Below are positions 1-6,582 of a stretch of DNA of 6,587 bases, piece after piece (positions within the stretch are counted from its first letter, which is position 1; the number at the start of each line of letters is the position of its first letter). The DNA comes from Sediminicola sp047612485. Its GTDB lineage: Bacteria; Bacteroidota; Bacteroidia; Flavobacteriales; Flavobacteriaceae. The notes under the pieces were generated by a model. The model did no database searches. It saw nothing but the letters and a program-made list of their open reading frames with translations, and had not been told where the DNA came from. The position numbers were made by a program, and so were the translations under genes. The stretch is taken from positions 1 through 6,587 of the forward strand of contig JBLGAT010000126.1 of the NCBI GenBank assembly GCA_047612485.1. Reading direction: 5' to 3'.

Positions 1-2128
1 TCACGGCAATATCCCTAAATTTTCTCCTTGCCATTTCCGTGGCGTTCAAACTTTTTTGCAAATCGTCCAATAAAAATAGGGCACTGAAAAGGTTGTTGTC
101 CAAGACCTGTTGCATATCAATCTGTTGGTCGGAGAGCAGTTCAAACCCATAATCGTTAAAGGCAATGGAAAAGGTTACGGGAGACAAAAGACTGATGCGG
201 TAGGCCAATAGACTGCCCATTGCCTCATGCACAAACCGGCCTTCAAAAGGATAAAAAATATAATGGTACCCATCTCTGGTTTTGAAGGTTTCTATAAGAA
301 ATTCATCGGGCTTGGGAACGATGCTCTCCAATCTTTGACGCTCAAAAATGGTCTCTAAGGCCTTCATTTCTTTGGAAAGTTTGGCAGATGGCAAATTGGC
401 GGCATAAAGCTCTTCACGAAGTAGTTCGGACATCTGGGCTGAAAAACTCATCCTCCCACCCATCCAACTAGGGACTTTTTTGGTTCTTTTGGAAGAATTG
501 CGCACGTGTACCTGCATATCCTTTATGCGGATAAATTCCAGGTTTCTTCCCGCAAATGTAAACACGTCACCTTGGTTCAGTTTGGAGATAAAAAATTCCT
601 CTATGGAACCGATATACCCTCCTTTTTGATATCGGACGATTAAATTTGCATCGCCCACAATAGTCCCAATTTGAAAACGATGGCGCATGGCAACCCCTCG
701 GTCATTTACTTTGAACCTGCCATCCTCCTCTATTTCTACTTTTTTATACTCGTCGTAGGACTGTAGACTTTGGCTTCCCAGAACAATAAAGTTCAACATC
801 CATTGCCATTGTTCTTTGGTTATGGCTTGAAAACAAAAGGTCTCACTGATTTCTTTGTAAATCCTATCGGGAAAAAACCCATCGGATACGGCCAAAGTTG
901 TTAGGTATTGCACCAGTACATCATAACTGTTGAGGTAGGGCAAACGATCTTCAACAACCTGGTCTTTTACCGCCCTTTGAAGGGCAGAAGCTTCTATGAG
1001 CTCCATGGCGTGGGTGGGCAAGAAATAGATCACACTTTCTTCCCCGGGTCTATGGCCGCTGCGGCCCGCCCGCTGTAAAAATCGGGCCACCCCTTTTGGT
1101 CCCCCTATTTGGATAACGGTTTCTACGGGGGCGAAATCCACCCCTAGGTCTAGGCTGGAGGTACAGACCACTGCCTTAAGGTCTTCATTACGGATGGCCT
1201 GCTCTACCCAAAGTCGCGTTTCTTTATTGATGCTCCCATGGTGCATGGCTATTTCCCCAGCATATTCCGGATGAAGTTCCAGTATTTTTTGGAACCAAAT
1301 CTCACATTGACTCCTGGTATTGGTGAACAGCAAGGTAGTCTTACTAGCATTGATGATGGGAACAACTTCCTCCAATAAATGCAGTCCCAAATGCCCTCGC
1401 CATGGAAATGTATCCATGGTTTTGGGAATAATGCTCTTTACCGTAATTTTTTTGTTCAGCTTCGCCTTTATCAAAACCGAATTCCCCTGAATTTCCCCAT
1501 TAGTGCCCAAAAGTACCTCTTTCGCCTGTTCCAAATTCCCAATGGTGGCAGAAATACCCCAAATACGAATGTCTTTGGAGACAGTTCTTAATCGGGAGAG
1601 TGCCAGCTCCATTTGAACCCCACGCTTAGTGCCCAATAATTCATGCCACTCATCCACTACGATGGCAGAACAATTTTCGAACAATTTATCATAGCCCTTA
1701 GAGGCCAATAACAGCTGTAAGCTTTCTGGGGTAGTGATGAGAAGATCGGGCATATTTTTTTTCTGTTGGACCCTTTCTTTATTTGAGGTATCCCCAGAAC
1801 GTATGCCCACAGTAAAATTCGTGCCCAAATCATTGGATACCCGTTCCGCAGATTGGAGGATCTCCTGGGAAAGTGCCCTTAGGGGTGTTATCCAAATGGC
1901 TTTGAGGCCTTTTTTGTGATGGGTTTGATAGTCTGGGTTATTTTTAATGTAATTGAGGATAATGGGGAACCAAAGGGCATAGGTTTTTCCACTGCCCGTA
2001 GGAGCGTTGAGCAAGCCATGCTTCCCTTGTAAAAAAGCTTTCCATGTATCTTTTTGGAATTTAAAAGGGGTCCAGCCATGTTTTGAAAACCAATCTTCGG
2101 CTATGTTGTAAAGCTGTTCTCTAGTCAT
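1..2128 (-). CDS. Ligase-associated DEXH-box DNA helicase (Lhr-core type), C-terminus cut off by the window edge
   Basis: This is a superfamily 2 ATP-dependent helicase, expected to translocate on single-stranded DNA and unwind duplexes during repair together with the ligase and exonuclease encoded upstream. The frame is open from the ATG at 2128 to base 1, giving 709 codons; the family is usually around 800-830 residues, so roughly the last 100 are missing. Motifs seen: Q-like F24-Q25, Walker A APTGSGKT (42-49), motif Ia TPLRAL (81-86), TTPES (132-136), Walker B DEWH (159-162), motif III SAT (193-195), motif V TSSLDLGVDF (323-332) and motif VI QRAGRSGHR (352-360). After the two RecA domains comes a region with GTIVGDANLIV (488-498) and a conserved tryptophan W555 in PSWMGGRM, typical of the Lhr core and DEAD_assoc part. 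The DEWH box and the position beside the ligase point to the ligase-associated subfamily rather than full-length Lhr. The start overlaps the ligase stop by 8 nt, so translation is probably coupled. The family assignment is confident; substrate and partners are inferred from the family. Confidence 0.93.
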   Translation of the reverse strand, partial: MTREQLYNIAEDWFSKHGWTPFKFQKDTWKAFLQGKHGLLNAPTGSGKTYALWFPIILNYIKNNPDYQTHHKKGLKAIWITPLRALSQEILQSAERVSNDLGTNFTVGIRSGDTSNKERVQQKKNMPDLLITTPESLQLLLASKGYDKLFENCSAIVVDEWHELLGTKRGVQMELALSRLRTVSKDIRIWGISATIGNLEQAKEVLLGTNGEIQGNSVLIKAKLNKKITVKSIIPKTMDTFPWRGHLGLHLLEEVVPIINASKTTLLFTNTRSQCEIWFQKILELHPEYAGEIAMHHGSINKETRLWVEQAIRNEDLKAVVCTSSLDLGVDFAPVETVIQIGGPKGVARFLQRAGRSGHRPGEESVIYFLPTHAMELIEASALQRAVKDQVVEDRLPYLNSYDVLVQYLTTLAVSDGFFPDRIYKEISETFCFQAITKEQWQWMLNFIVLGSQSLQSYDEYKKVEIEEDGRFKVNDRGVAMRHRFQIGTIVGDANLIVRYQKGGYIGSIEEFFISKLNQGDVFTFAGRNLEFIRIKDMQVHVRNSSKRTKKVPSWMGGRMSFSAQMSELLREELYAANLPSAKLSKEMKALETIFERQRLESIVPKPDEFLIETFKTRDGYHYIFYPFEGRFVHEAMGSLLAYRISLLSPVTFSIAFNDYGFELLSDQQIDMQQVLDNNLFSALFLLDDLQKSLNATEMARRKFRDIAV

Positions 2129-3746
2129 GGTTATTAAGTGGGCCTGGTATTAACGCCTTTAAATCTTCGAGGGTATTGGCATCTTCTATTTTTTTGTCTG
2201 TTCGCCATCGCAGAATACGCGGAAATCTTGTAGCTACGCCACTCTTGTGTCTTTTGGAAGTGGCAATTCCCTCAAAAGCAATTTCAAAAACGTGATGGGG
2301 GGTAACGCTGCGAACGGGTCCAAAACGTTCCAGTGTGTTTTTTTTGATCCAGGCATCTATTTTTCTGAATTCTGCATCGGTAAGTCCGGAGTAGGCCTTG
2401 GCAAAGGTGACCAGTTCCTTTTCGCCTTTTTCATTTTGGTCCCAAAGGGCAAAGGTGTAGTCGGTAAAGAGGTTAGTGCGTCTGCCATGGCCACGCATGG
2501 CATAGGTAAGCACGCCATCGATGGTCAGTGGGTCTACCTTCCATTTCCACCAATCACCTTTTTTTCTTCCCACCAGATAAGGGGAATCTTTTCGTTTGAG
2601 CATGAGCCCCTCACTTTTCAATTCCCTGGAGCGCCCCCTTTCCTGGGATACCTCTTCCCAATTGGAGAACTGCATGGTCTCAGATAATTGTAAAGGGAGG
2701 TTGGTGTTTTCCAGTAAAGGGCGGACCAAAGTCTCTAAAAATATTCTCCTTTCTAAAAAAGGCAGTTTCCGAATATCTTTCCCCTCCCATTCCAATATAT
2801 CGTAAGCTTTTAGGATGACAGGTGTTTTTTGGAGCAATGCCTTTGAAACGGTTTTTCTACCGATCCTGGTCTGTAGATCGTTAAAAGATCCAATAGCTCC
2901 CATAGGAAAGGGTAGAATTTCCCCGTCTAAAACAGTTCCGTTAGGAATTTCCCCAATAAAGGGATTAAACTCAGGGTATTTGTCTGTCACCAATTCTTCC
3001 CCACGACTCCAGACAAACAATTCGTTATTTCTTACGATGACCTGTGAACGGATGCCATCCCATTTATGTTCTACATACCAATCGCCTACACTACCAATAT
3101 TGACAACGGTATCCTCTAGGGCATAGGCCAGGTAAAAAGGGAATGGTTTGGAGAGGTAATCGCTCTCATGCTCTTCCATGATAAGTTGTTGAAAGGTTGT
3201 GGTATTGGGGTCCCAATTGCCCATTAATTTATAGGCTAATATATCCTCGTCCAGGTCTGTGGCTTTGGCTAGGGCCTTGGTCATTAATTTCTGGCTGACC
3301 CCAATGCGGAATCCCCCGGTGATCAATTTGGTAAAAACGAAGCGTTCGTAATAATCCATCGTTTTCCAATTTTGAAAGAGGTAGGCCTTTTTTTCTGCTT
3401 CCGGTTTTGCCTTTAGGACTATCATTTCTTCAAGATACTGGGAAAGGCTTTTTTCCGTTTGGGACGAGGCGGCTGGGATGACCAAAGCGATGGTTTCCGC
3501 TAGATCTCCAACGATATGATAGCTTTCTTCGAAAAGCCACAAGGGGATATTTGATAGTTCAGAGGCCCACAGGCGGAGCAATGTAGTGTTCACGGGTCTT
3601 GGTGGCCTACGATGTGACAGGATGGCGATGGTCCACACCTTGTCTTTATCTTGCGCATTTTCAAAATAGGTGGTCAATGCCGCCACTTTTAGGGTAGTCT
3701 TATTGGTGCTGTCCAGGGTTTTTATAAGTTGTGCAAATTTTTTCAT
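2121..3746 (-). CDS. ATP-dependent DNA ligase of the ligase-associated repair cluster
   Basis: Seals nicks in DNA through a covalent lysine-AMP intermediate, using ATP; it is a repair ligase distinct from the NAD-dependent replicative LigA. The 541 residues match the usual length of this bacterial subfamily. The N-terminal helical domain occupies about 1-200, the adenylation domain about 205-405 and the OB-fold about 408-520. Motif I is KWDG with nucleophile K228; SRGE (247-250) is motif Ia; LDGEI (273-277) and AYDILEW (314-320) follow; motif IV is SEGLML (378-383); motif V contains K401 and K403 in DWWKWKVD; the C-terminal RFPRILRWRTDK (507-518) is motif VI. All catalytic motifs are intact. 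The start MKKFAQLIKTLDSTNKT fits the family N-terminus. The gene begins 24 nt after the exonuclease stop and ends 8 nt inside the helicase, so the three form one operon. Confidence 0.97.
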   Translation of the reverse strand: MKKFAQLIKTLDSTNKTTLKVAALTTYFENAQDKDKVWTIAILSHRRPPRPVNTTLLRLWASELSNIPLWLFEESYHIVGDLAETIALVIPAASSQTEKSLSQYLEEMIVLKAKPEAEKKAYLFQNWKTMDYYERFVFTKLITGGFRIGVSQKLMTKALAKATDLDEDILAYKLMGNWDPNTTTFQQLIMEEHESDYLSKPFPFYLAYALEDTVVNIGSVGDWYVEHKWDGIRSQVIVRNNELFVWSRGEELVTDKYPEFNPFIGEIPNGTVLDGEILPFPMGAIGSFNDLQTRIGRKTVSKALLQKTPVILKAYDILEWEGKDIRKLPFLERRIFLETLVRPLLENTNLPLQLSETMQFSNWEEVSQERGRSRELKSEGLMLKRKDSPYLVGRKKGDWWKWKVDPLTIDGVLTYAMRGHGRRTNLFTDYTFALWDQNEKGEKELVTFAKAYSGLTDAEFRKIDAWIKKNTLERFGPVRSVTPHHVFEIAFEGIATSKRHKSGVATRFPRILRWRTDKKIEDANTLEDLKALIPGPLNNHD

Positions 3747-3770
3747 TAGCCAAGTGCCTGCCTTCGGGGA

Positions 3771-4817
3771 TTAGTTTTTCTTAATAAGTTCATTTACAGG
3801 GCTATCCTCCGAACCGGAGGTGCTTATTTCGGAAAGTTCACCTTCATATTGGGTTTGTTCAGTTCCCGCATCATATCCTAATTCCCTTAAATATCTGGAA
3901 AACAGATCGGTATATCCATGGGTACATATGATTTTTTCCGCTCCCGTGGCCTTTATGCTGTCCAATAATTGTTGAAAATCGCAATGATCACTTAGTACGA
4001 AACCCCTATCTATGGCCCTTCTTCTTCTAGCTCCTCTAAAGGCCATCCAACCACTGGCAGAGCCCGTGACAAAGGGCACCATTTTTCTGATCCATGGGCT
4101 ACCCTGTGCGCTCGGTGGTGCCAAAACCATATTTCCGATCAGATCAACTTTTTTGGTGTCTTTGGTTATGAGGGTAGTAGGAGGGAAATGGACCATGGGT
4201 CTAAGGACCTCAGTCATATTTTCTATAGCGGCATGGGTATATATCTTACCGATATCCGCATCCAAATATTTTAAGAGTCGCTGTGCTTTTCCAAGACTAT
4301 AGCCAAAAAGGATGGAGGTTTTCCCAGCGTCCCTATTTGTTGCCCACCAGTTGTTAATATCTTGAAATACTTTTTGTTGAGGTGCCCATTTAAATGCGGG
4401 AAGACCAAAGGTACATTCGGTAATAAAAGTATGGCATTTTACTATTTCATAAGGAGTAGAGATACCATCATCCTCAGTTTTATAGTCCCCCGTAAAAACC
4501 CACACTTCTCCTTGGTGTTCTACCCGTATTTGGGAAGATCCTATAATATGACCTGCAGGATGAAGGCTAAATTTGACATTATTGATAGTGAAGGTTTCTC
4601 CCCACTCCTTTCCAGTCACTGAAATAACACCCAATCTGTGTTTTATTATGGGGACATTGTAGTGATGCGTAATGTATTTCTTGTGGCCGTACCGGCTGTG
4701 GTCCGCATGTCCATGAGAAATAATGGCGTGTTCCACAGGCTTCCAAGGATCCAAGTATACCTTGGCGATACTGCAATAAATACCCTTACCCGTAAATTGA
4801 AGAAGAGGTTTTTTCAT
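3771..4817 (-). CDS. Ligase-associated exonuclease, metallo-beta-lactamase/beta-CASP fold
   Basis: A metal-dependent nuclease of the MBL/beta-CASP superfamily (relatives: SNM1/Artemis, CPSF73), predicted to trim DNA ends before the downstream ligase seals them. A Pseudomonas relative in the same gene set is known as a manganese-dependent DNA nuclease. Metal-binding motifs visible: HGHADH (35-40; H35, H37, D39, H40), H90 in PAGHIIGSSQ and D111 in FTGDYKTEDD. Candidate beta-CASP residues are E134 in ITECTFG, H195 in IYTHAAIE, H278 in SDHCDF and H300 in CTHGY. All expected ligands are present, so an active enzyme is likely. At 348 residues it is near family length, with a low-complexity Ser/Glu-rich tail from about 327 to the end. 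The start MKKPLLQFTGKGIYC fits the family; no strong ribosome site precedes it. It is the first gene of the repair operon, divergent from the TerB-like gene. Confidence 0.93.
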   Translation of the reverse strand: MKKPLLQFTGKGIYCSIAKVYLDPWKPVEHAIISHGHADHSRYGHKKYITHHYNVPIIKHRLGVISVTGKEWGETFTINNVKFSLHPAGHIIGSSQIRVEHQGEVWVFTGDYKTEDDGISTPYEIVKCHTFITECTFGLPAFKWAPQQKVFQDINNWWATNRDAGKTSILFGYSLGKAQRLLKYLDADIGKIYTHAAIENMTEVLRPMVHFPPTTLITKDTKKVDLIGNMVLAPPSAQGSPWIRKMVPFVTGSASGWMAFRGARRRRAIDRGFVLSDHCDFQQLLDSIKATGAEKIICTHGYTDLFSRYLRELGYDAGTEQTQYEGELSEISTSGSEDSPVNELIKKN

Positions 4818-4875
4818 AGCATTGTGAAGTTACGAATTTCTTTTGTTTTCGCAGATTGAATAGGAATTGTGCCTT

Positions 4876-4902
4876 CTAAGATACTTGGTTTGATTAATTC
4901 AA
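4876..4902 (-). promoter_or_regulatory. Candidate promoter of the exonuclease-ligase-helicase operon
   Basis: On the minus strand, TTG (4902-4900) is followed after 16 nt by TATCTTAG (4883-4876), one mismatch from the Bacteroidota -7 element TAnnTTTG. Transcription would start near 4870, leaving a leader of about 50 nt before the exonuclease ATG. The spacer is slightly short and the -7 imperfect, so this is only the best candidate in the 179-bp divergent intergenic region. A weak dyad TTGA-TTAAT-TCAA (4890-4902) lies across the upstream element. Confidence 0.33.
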
Positions 4903-4966
4903 GCCTTTACCTCGGAAATGCTAAAATAATTGTATGTTTTTTAAACCAATGATTTTTAAAAAAATA

Positions 4967-4974
4967 TATCTTTG
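4967..4974 (+). promoter_or_regulatory. -7 promoter element of the TerB-like gene
   Basis: TATCTTTG matches the Bacteroidota -7 consensus TAnnTTTG exactly and lies 22 nt before the ATG at 4997. This predicts a very short leader, about 15 nt, ending in the A-rich sequence AATAAGTGAAGT, usual for this phylum. I could not find a convincing TTG/TTTG -33 element at the expected distance upstream; the segment is A/T-runs only. Confidence 0.55.
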
Positions 4975-4996
4975 TGCTACTAAAAATAAGTGAAGT

Positions 4997-5419
4997 ATGT
5001 CTTTTGTAGATTTATATGATAATAGCGAGCACAGGAAAAATTTAGCTCATTTTGCGGCAATCGCTACTTTAGCCGCTGTTGATGGTGAAATCAATCCAGA
5101 AGAGACAGAGCTATTGAACCGCTTTGCCCAGAAATTGGACATCACTGACTTGGAATATAAGGAGGTTATGAACAAACCGACCATATATCCTATTGATCCC
5201 CCAACCAGTTCTGAAAGAAGGTTGGAGCGGTTGTTCGATCTTTTTAAAATTATTTTTGTTGATCACATGATCGATGATGATGAGCTGATATTGATTAAAA
5301 AATATGCCATCGGTTTAGGGTATACCACAGAAGCAGCAAACAAGATAATCACCAGATCTATCAATATCTTTGGAGGTCAGATAGATTTTGAAGACTATGT
5401 ATATCTAGTAAAGAACTAG
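4997..5419 (+). CDS. Small TerB-like acidic helical protein
   Basis: A 140-residue cytoplasmic protein without signal peptide or membrane segment. It resembles the TerB/TerB-like helical family, whose members carry acidic metal-binding patches and are linked to tellurite resistance and stress responses; the biochemical role is not established. Two similar acidic helix turns are visible, AVDGEINPEE (27-36) and FVDHMIDDDE (87-96), each in the pattern hydrophobic-V-D-x-x-I-[DN]-x-[DE]-E expected of the family's internal symmetry. The C-terminus (110-140) is a further helical stretch. No other ter gene is nearby, so this is not a classical tellurite operon. It stands alone, divergent from the DNA-repair operon and convergent with fbp, with its own -7 element and terminator. 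The start is fixed by the promoter distance. Family call is fair; function is unknown. Confidence 0.8.
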   Translation: MSFVDLYDNSEHRKNLAHFAAIATLAAVDGEINPEETELLNRFAQKLDITDLEYKEVMNKPTIYPIDPPTSSERRLERLFDLFKIIFVDHMIDDDELILIKKYAIGLGYTTEAANKIITRSINIFGGQIDFEDYVYLVKN

Positions 5420-5435
5420 AAAAAACACGTTAATT

Positions 5436-5463
5436 AAAATGGGGGCAATTGCCCCCATTTTTT
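5436..5463. terminator. Shared bidirectional intrinsic terminator between the TerB-like gene and fbp
   Basis: A perfect 26-bp palindrome (5436-5461) folds into an 11-bp stem with a GGGGGC core and an AATT loop. On the plus strand it ends in six T (5458-5463), a strong terminator 16 nt after the TerB-like stop. On the minus strand it begins directly after the fbp TAA (5464-5462) and is followed by only four T, then AATTAACG, so it is weaker in that direction. The gene-to-gene gap is only 42 nt and is almost filled by this hairpin. Confidence 0.93.
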
Positions 5464-6469
5464 ATGGGTTTAGTGCCATAAATTCCTCTGCTTTCTCCAC
5501 CATTTTGCGGCTTCCACAGAAAAAGGGCACCCGTTCGTGCAATTCCTTGGGTTGTATGTCCATTATACGTCTATATCCGTCACTGGCCTTGCCATTGGCT
5601 TGTTCTGCCAAATAGGCCATAGGATTGCACTCGTAAAGCAAGCGCAATTTTCCATTTTGTGCCACGCTACTTTTGGGATACATATAAATACCACCTTTGA
5701 TCATGTTTCTATGAAAATCGGATACCAAGGAGCCAATATATCTAGAAGTATAAGGTCTGTCCTCTTCTTCCTTTTGACAATATTTGATGTAATCTTTTAC
5801 GCCTTGTGGAAAATGGATGTAGTTTCCTTCATTAACGGAATAGATCTTCCCGGTTTCAGGAAACTCCATGTTTGGATGAGATAAATAGAAGGTCCCAATA
5901 GCTGGGTTTAAGGTGAAGCCATTCACTCCATTGCCCGTTGTATATACGAGCATAGTAGATGTTCCGTAAACAATATAACCTGCTGCCACTTGGTTTTTCC
6001 CGGGCTGTAAAAAATCATCCAATGTTACAGGGGTTCCCACTGGTGTAATCCTACGATAGATAGAAAAAATTGTTCCTACAGATACGTTTACATCAATATT
6101 GGAGGAACCGTCCAAAGGATCTATGAGGACAACATATTTATTTTTGTTCTGTTTGTCGTAACTGTTTACTCTGATAAAGTCGTCCTCTTCCTCAGAGGCA
6201 ATTCCACAAACAATCTCCCTGTTTTTTAAGGCCTGAATGAATTTTTCATTCGCCAAGACATCTAATTTTTGCTGATCTTCACCTTGGATATTGGTATCCC
6301 CAGCGGCTCCTAAAACATCAACCAGACCGGCTTTGTTCACCTCGTGGTTCACTACTTTAGCTGCAAGACGGATGGCATTAATAAGCTTGGAAAGTTCCCC
6401 GGAGGAATACTGAAAGGCCGATTGATGCTCTATGATAAACTCCCCAAGAGTCCTATTCTTTTTGTCCAT
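5462..6469 (-). CDS. fbp: Fructose-1,6-bisphosphatase class I
   Basis: Hydrolyses fructose 1,6-bisphosphate to fructose 6-phosphate and phosphate, the committed cytoplasmic step of gluconeogenesis. At 335 residues it is close to the E. coli enzyme. Metal ligands appear in SEEED (E93, E94), IDPLDGSSN (116-124; D117, D120) and E280. The family signature GKLRLLYECNPMA (273-285) is complete. Substrate-site residues N213 (SVNEGN), R243 and Y244 (TSRYIGS), Y264 (GGIYMYP) and K274 are present. The AMP allosteric site also looks preserved: SSGELS (22-27), K111-Y112 and R139/R140, so AMP inhibition is likely. The start MDKKNRTLGEFI matches the usual family N-terminus. It is transcribed alone, convergent with the TerB-like gene and ending at the shared terminator. 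Nothing is truncated or unusual in the protein. Confidence 0.97.
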   Translation of the reverse strand: MDKKNRTLGEFIIEHQSAFQYSSGELSKLINAIRLAAKVVNHEVNKAGLVDVLGAAGDTNIQGEDQQKLDVLANEKFIQALKNREIVCGIASEEEDDFIRVNSYDKQNKNKYVVLIDPLDGSSNIDVNVSVGTIFSIYRRITPVGTPVTLDDFLQPGKNQVAAGYIVYGTSTMLVYTTGNGVNGFTLNPAIGTFYLSHPNMEFPETGKIYSVNEGNYIHFPQGVKDYIKYCQKEEEDRPYTSRYIGSLVSDFHRNMIKGGIYMYPKSSVAQNGKLRLLYECNPMAYLAEQANGKASDGYRRIMDIQPKELHERVPFFCGSRKMVEKAEEFMALNP

Positions 6470-6494
6470 GTAAAAAGGTTGTGCTATTTGAGTA

Positions 6495-6523
6495 CAAATA
6501 TCGAATATTTTGTGAAACTACAA
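6495..6523 (-). promoter_or_regulatory. Candidate fbp promoter
   Basis: On the minus strand TTG (6523-6521) is followed after 18 nt by GATATTTG (6502-6495), which differs from the Bacteroidota -7 consensus TAnnTTTG only at its first base. Spacing is as expected for this promoter class. The start point would lie near 6489, giving a leader of about 20 nt before the fbp ATG. No other comparable element lies in the 113-bp intergenic region in this orientation. Confidence 0.5.
6496..6510. repeat. Inverted repeat overlapping the fbp -7 element
   Basis: AAATAT (6496-6501) and ATATTT (6505-6510) form a perfect 6-bp dyad around CGA. It covers the candidate fbp -7 element and part of the spacer, a position where a bound dimeric regulator would block RNA polymerase. 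AT-rich dyads of this size also arise by chance, so the operator role is speculative. Confidence 0.3.
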
Positions 6524-6555
6524 CGATTTCGCCAACGTTTAGTTTTTTAAATTTA

Positions 6556-6563
6556 TAACTTTG
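6556..6563 (+). promoter_or_regulatory. -7 promoter element of a divergent gene at the right edge
   Basis: TAACTTTG matches TAnnTTTG exactly, 19 nt before an ATG at 6583. The sequence between is A/T-rich, as in leaders of this phylum. No clear -33 TTG was found upstream. The same arrangement of -7 element and short leader is seen before the TerB-like gene. Confidence 0.5.
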
Positions 6564-6582
6564 TGTTTTATTTGTAACAATT

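Noticed and set aside
1379..2079. Short ORFs of 61-70 codons on both strands over the helicase
   Set aside because: The minus-strand frame from 2128 is open to the window edge with all helicase motifs, so these are shadows in other frames.
2247..3126. Plus-strand ORFs of 146, 69 and 103 codons opposite the DNA ligase
   Set aside because: They are antisense shadows of a fully motif-supported ligase frame, overlap one another, show no family features and have no promoter or ribosome site.
4012..4859. Plus-strand ORFs of 96, 86 and 73 codons and a minus-strand 65-codon ORF over the exonuclease
   Set aside because: All lie inside the exonuclease gene in other frames, with protein composition typical of shadows; the last crosses into the intergenic region without a start context.
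4890..4902. TTGA-TTAAT-TCAA dyad as an SOS-type or damage-response operator of the repair operon
   Set aside because: Four-base arms are too short and do not match a LexA-type box that I recognise; mentioned only beside the candidate promoter.
4997..5419. Tellurite-resistance operon
   Set aside because: Only a TerB-like protein is present; no terA, terC, terD, terE or terZ relatives flank it, so resistance cannot be claimed.
6521..6537. CAACG repeated at 6521 and 6533 as a direct-repeat operator
   Set aside because: Five-base repeats 12 bases apart are expected by chance; only two copies are present and the flanks do not match.
5537..6550. Plus-strand ORFs of 115 and 68 codons across fbp and its upstream region
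   Set aside because: The first is antisense to fbp, and the second starts inside the fbp 5' end and runs through its promoter; neither has a recognisable domain.
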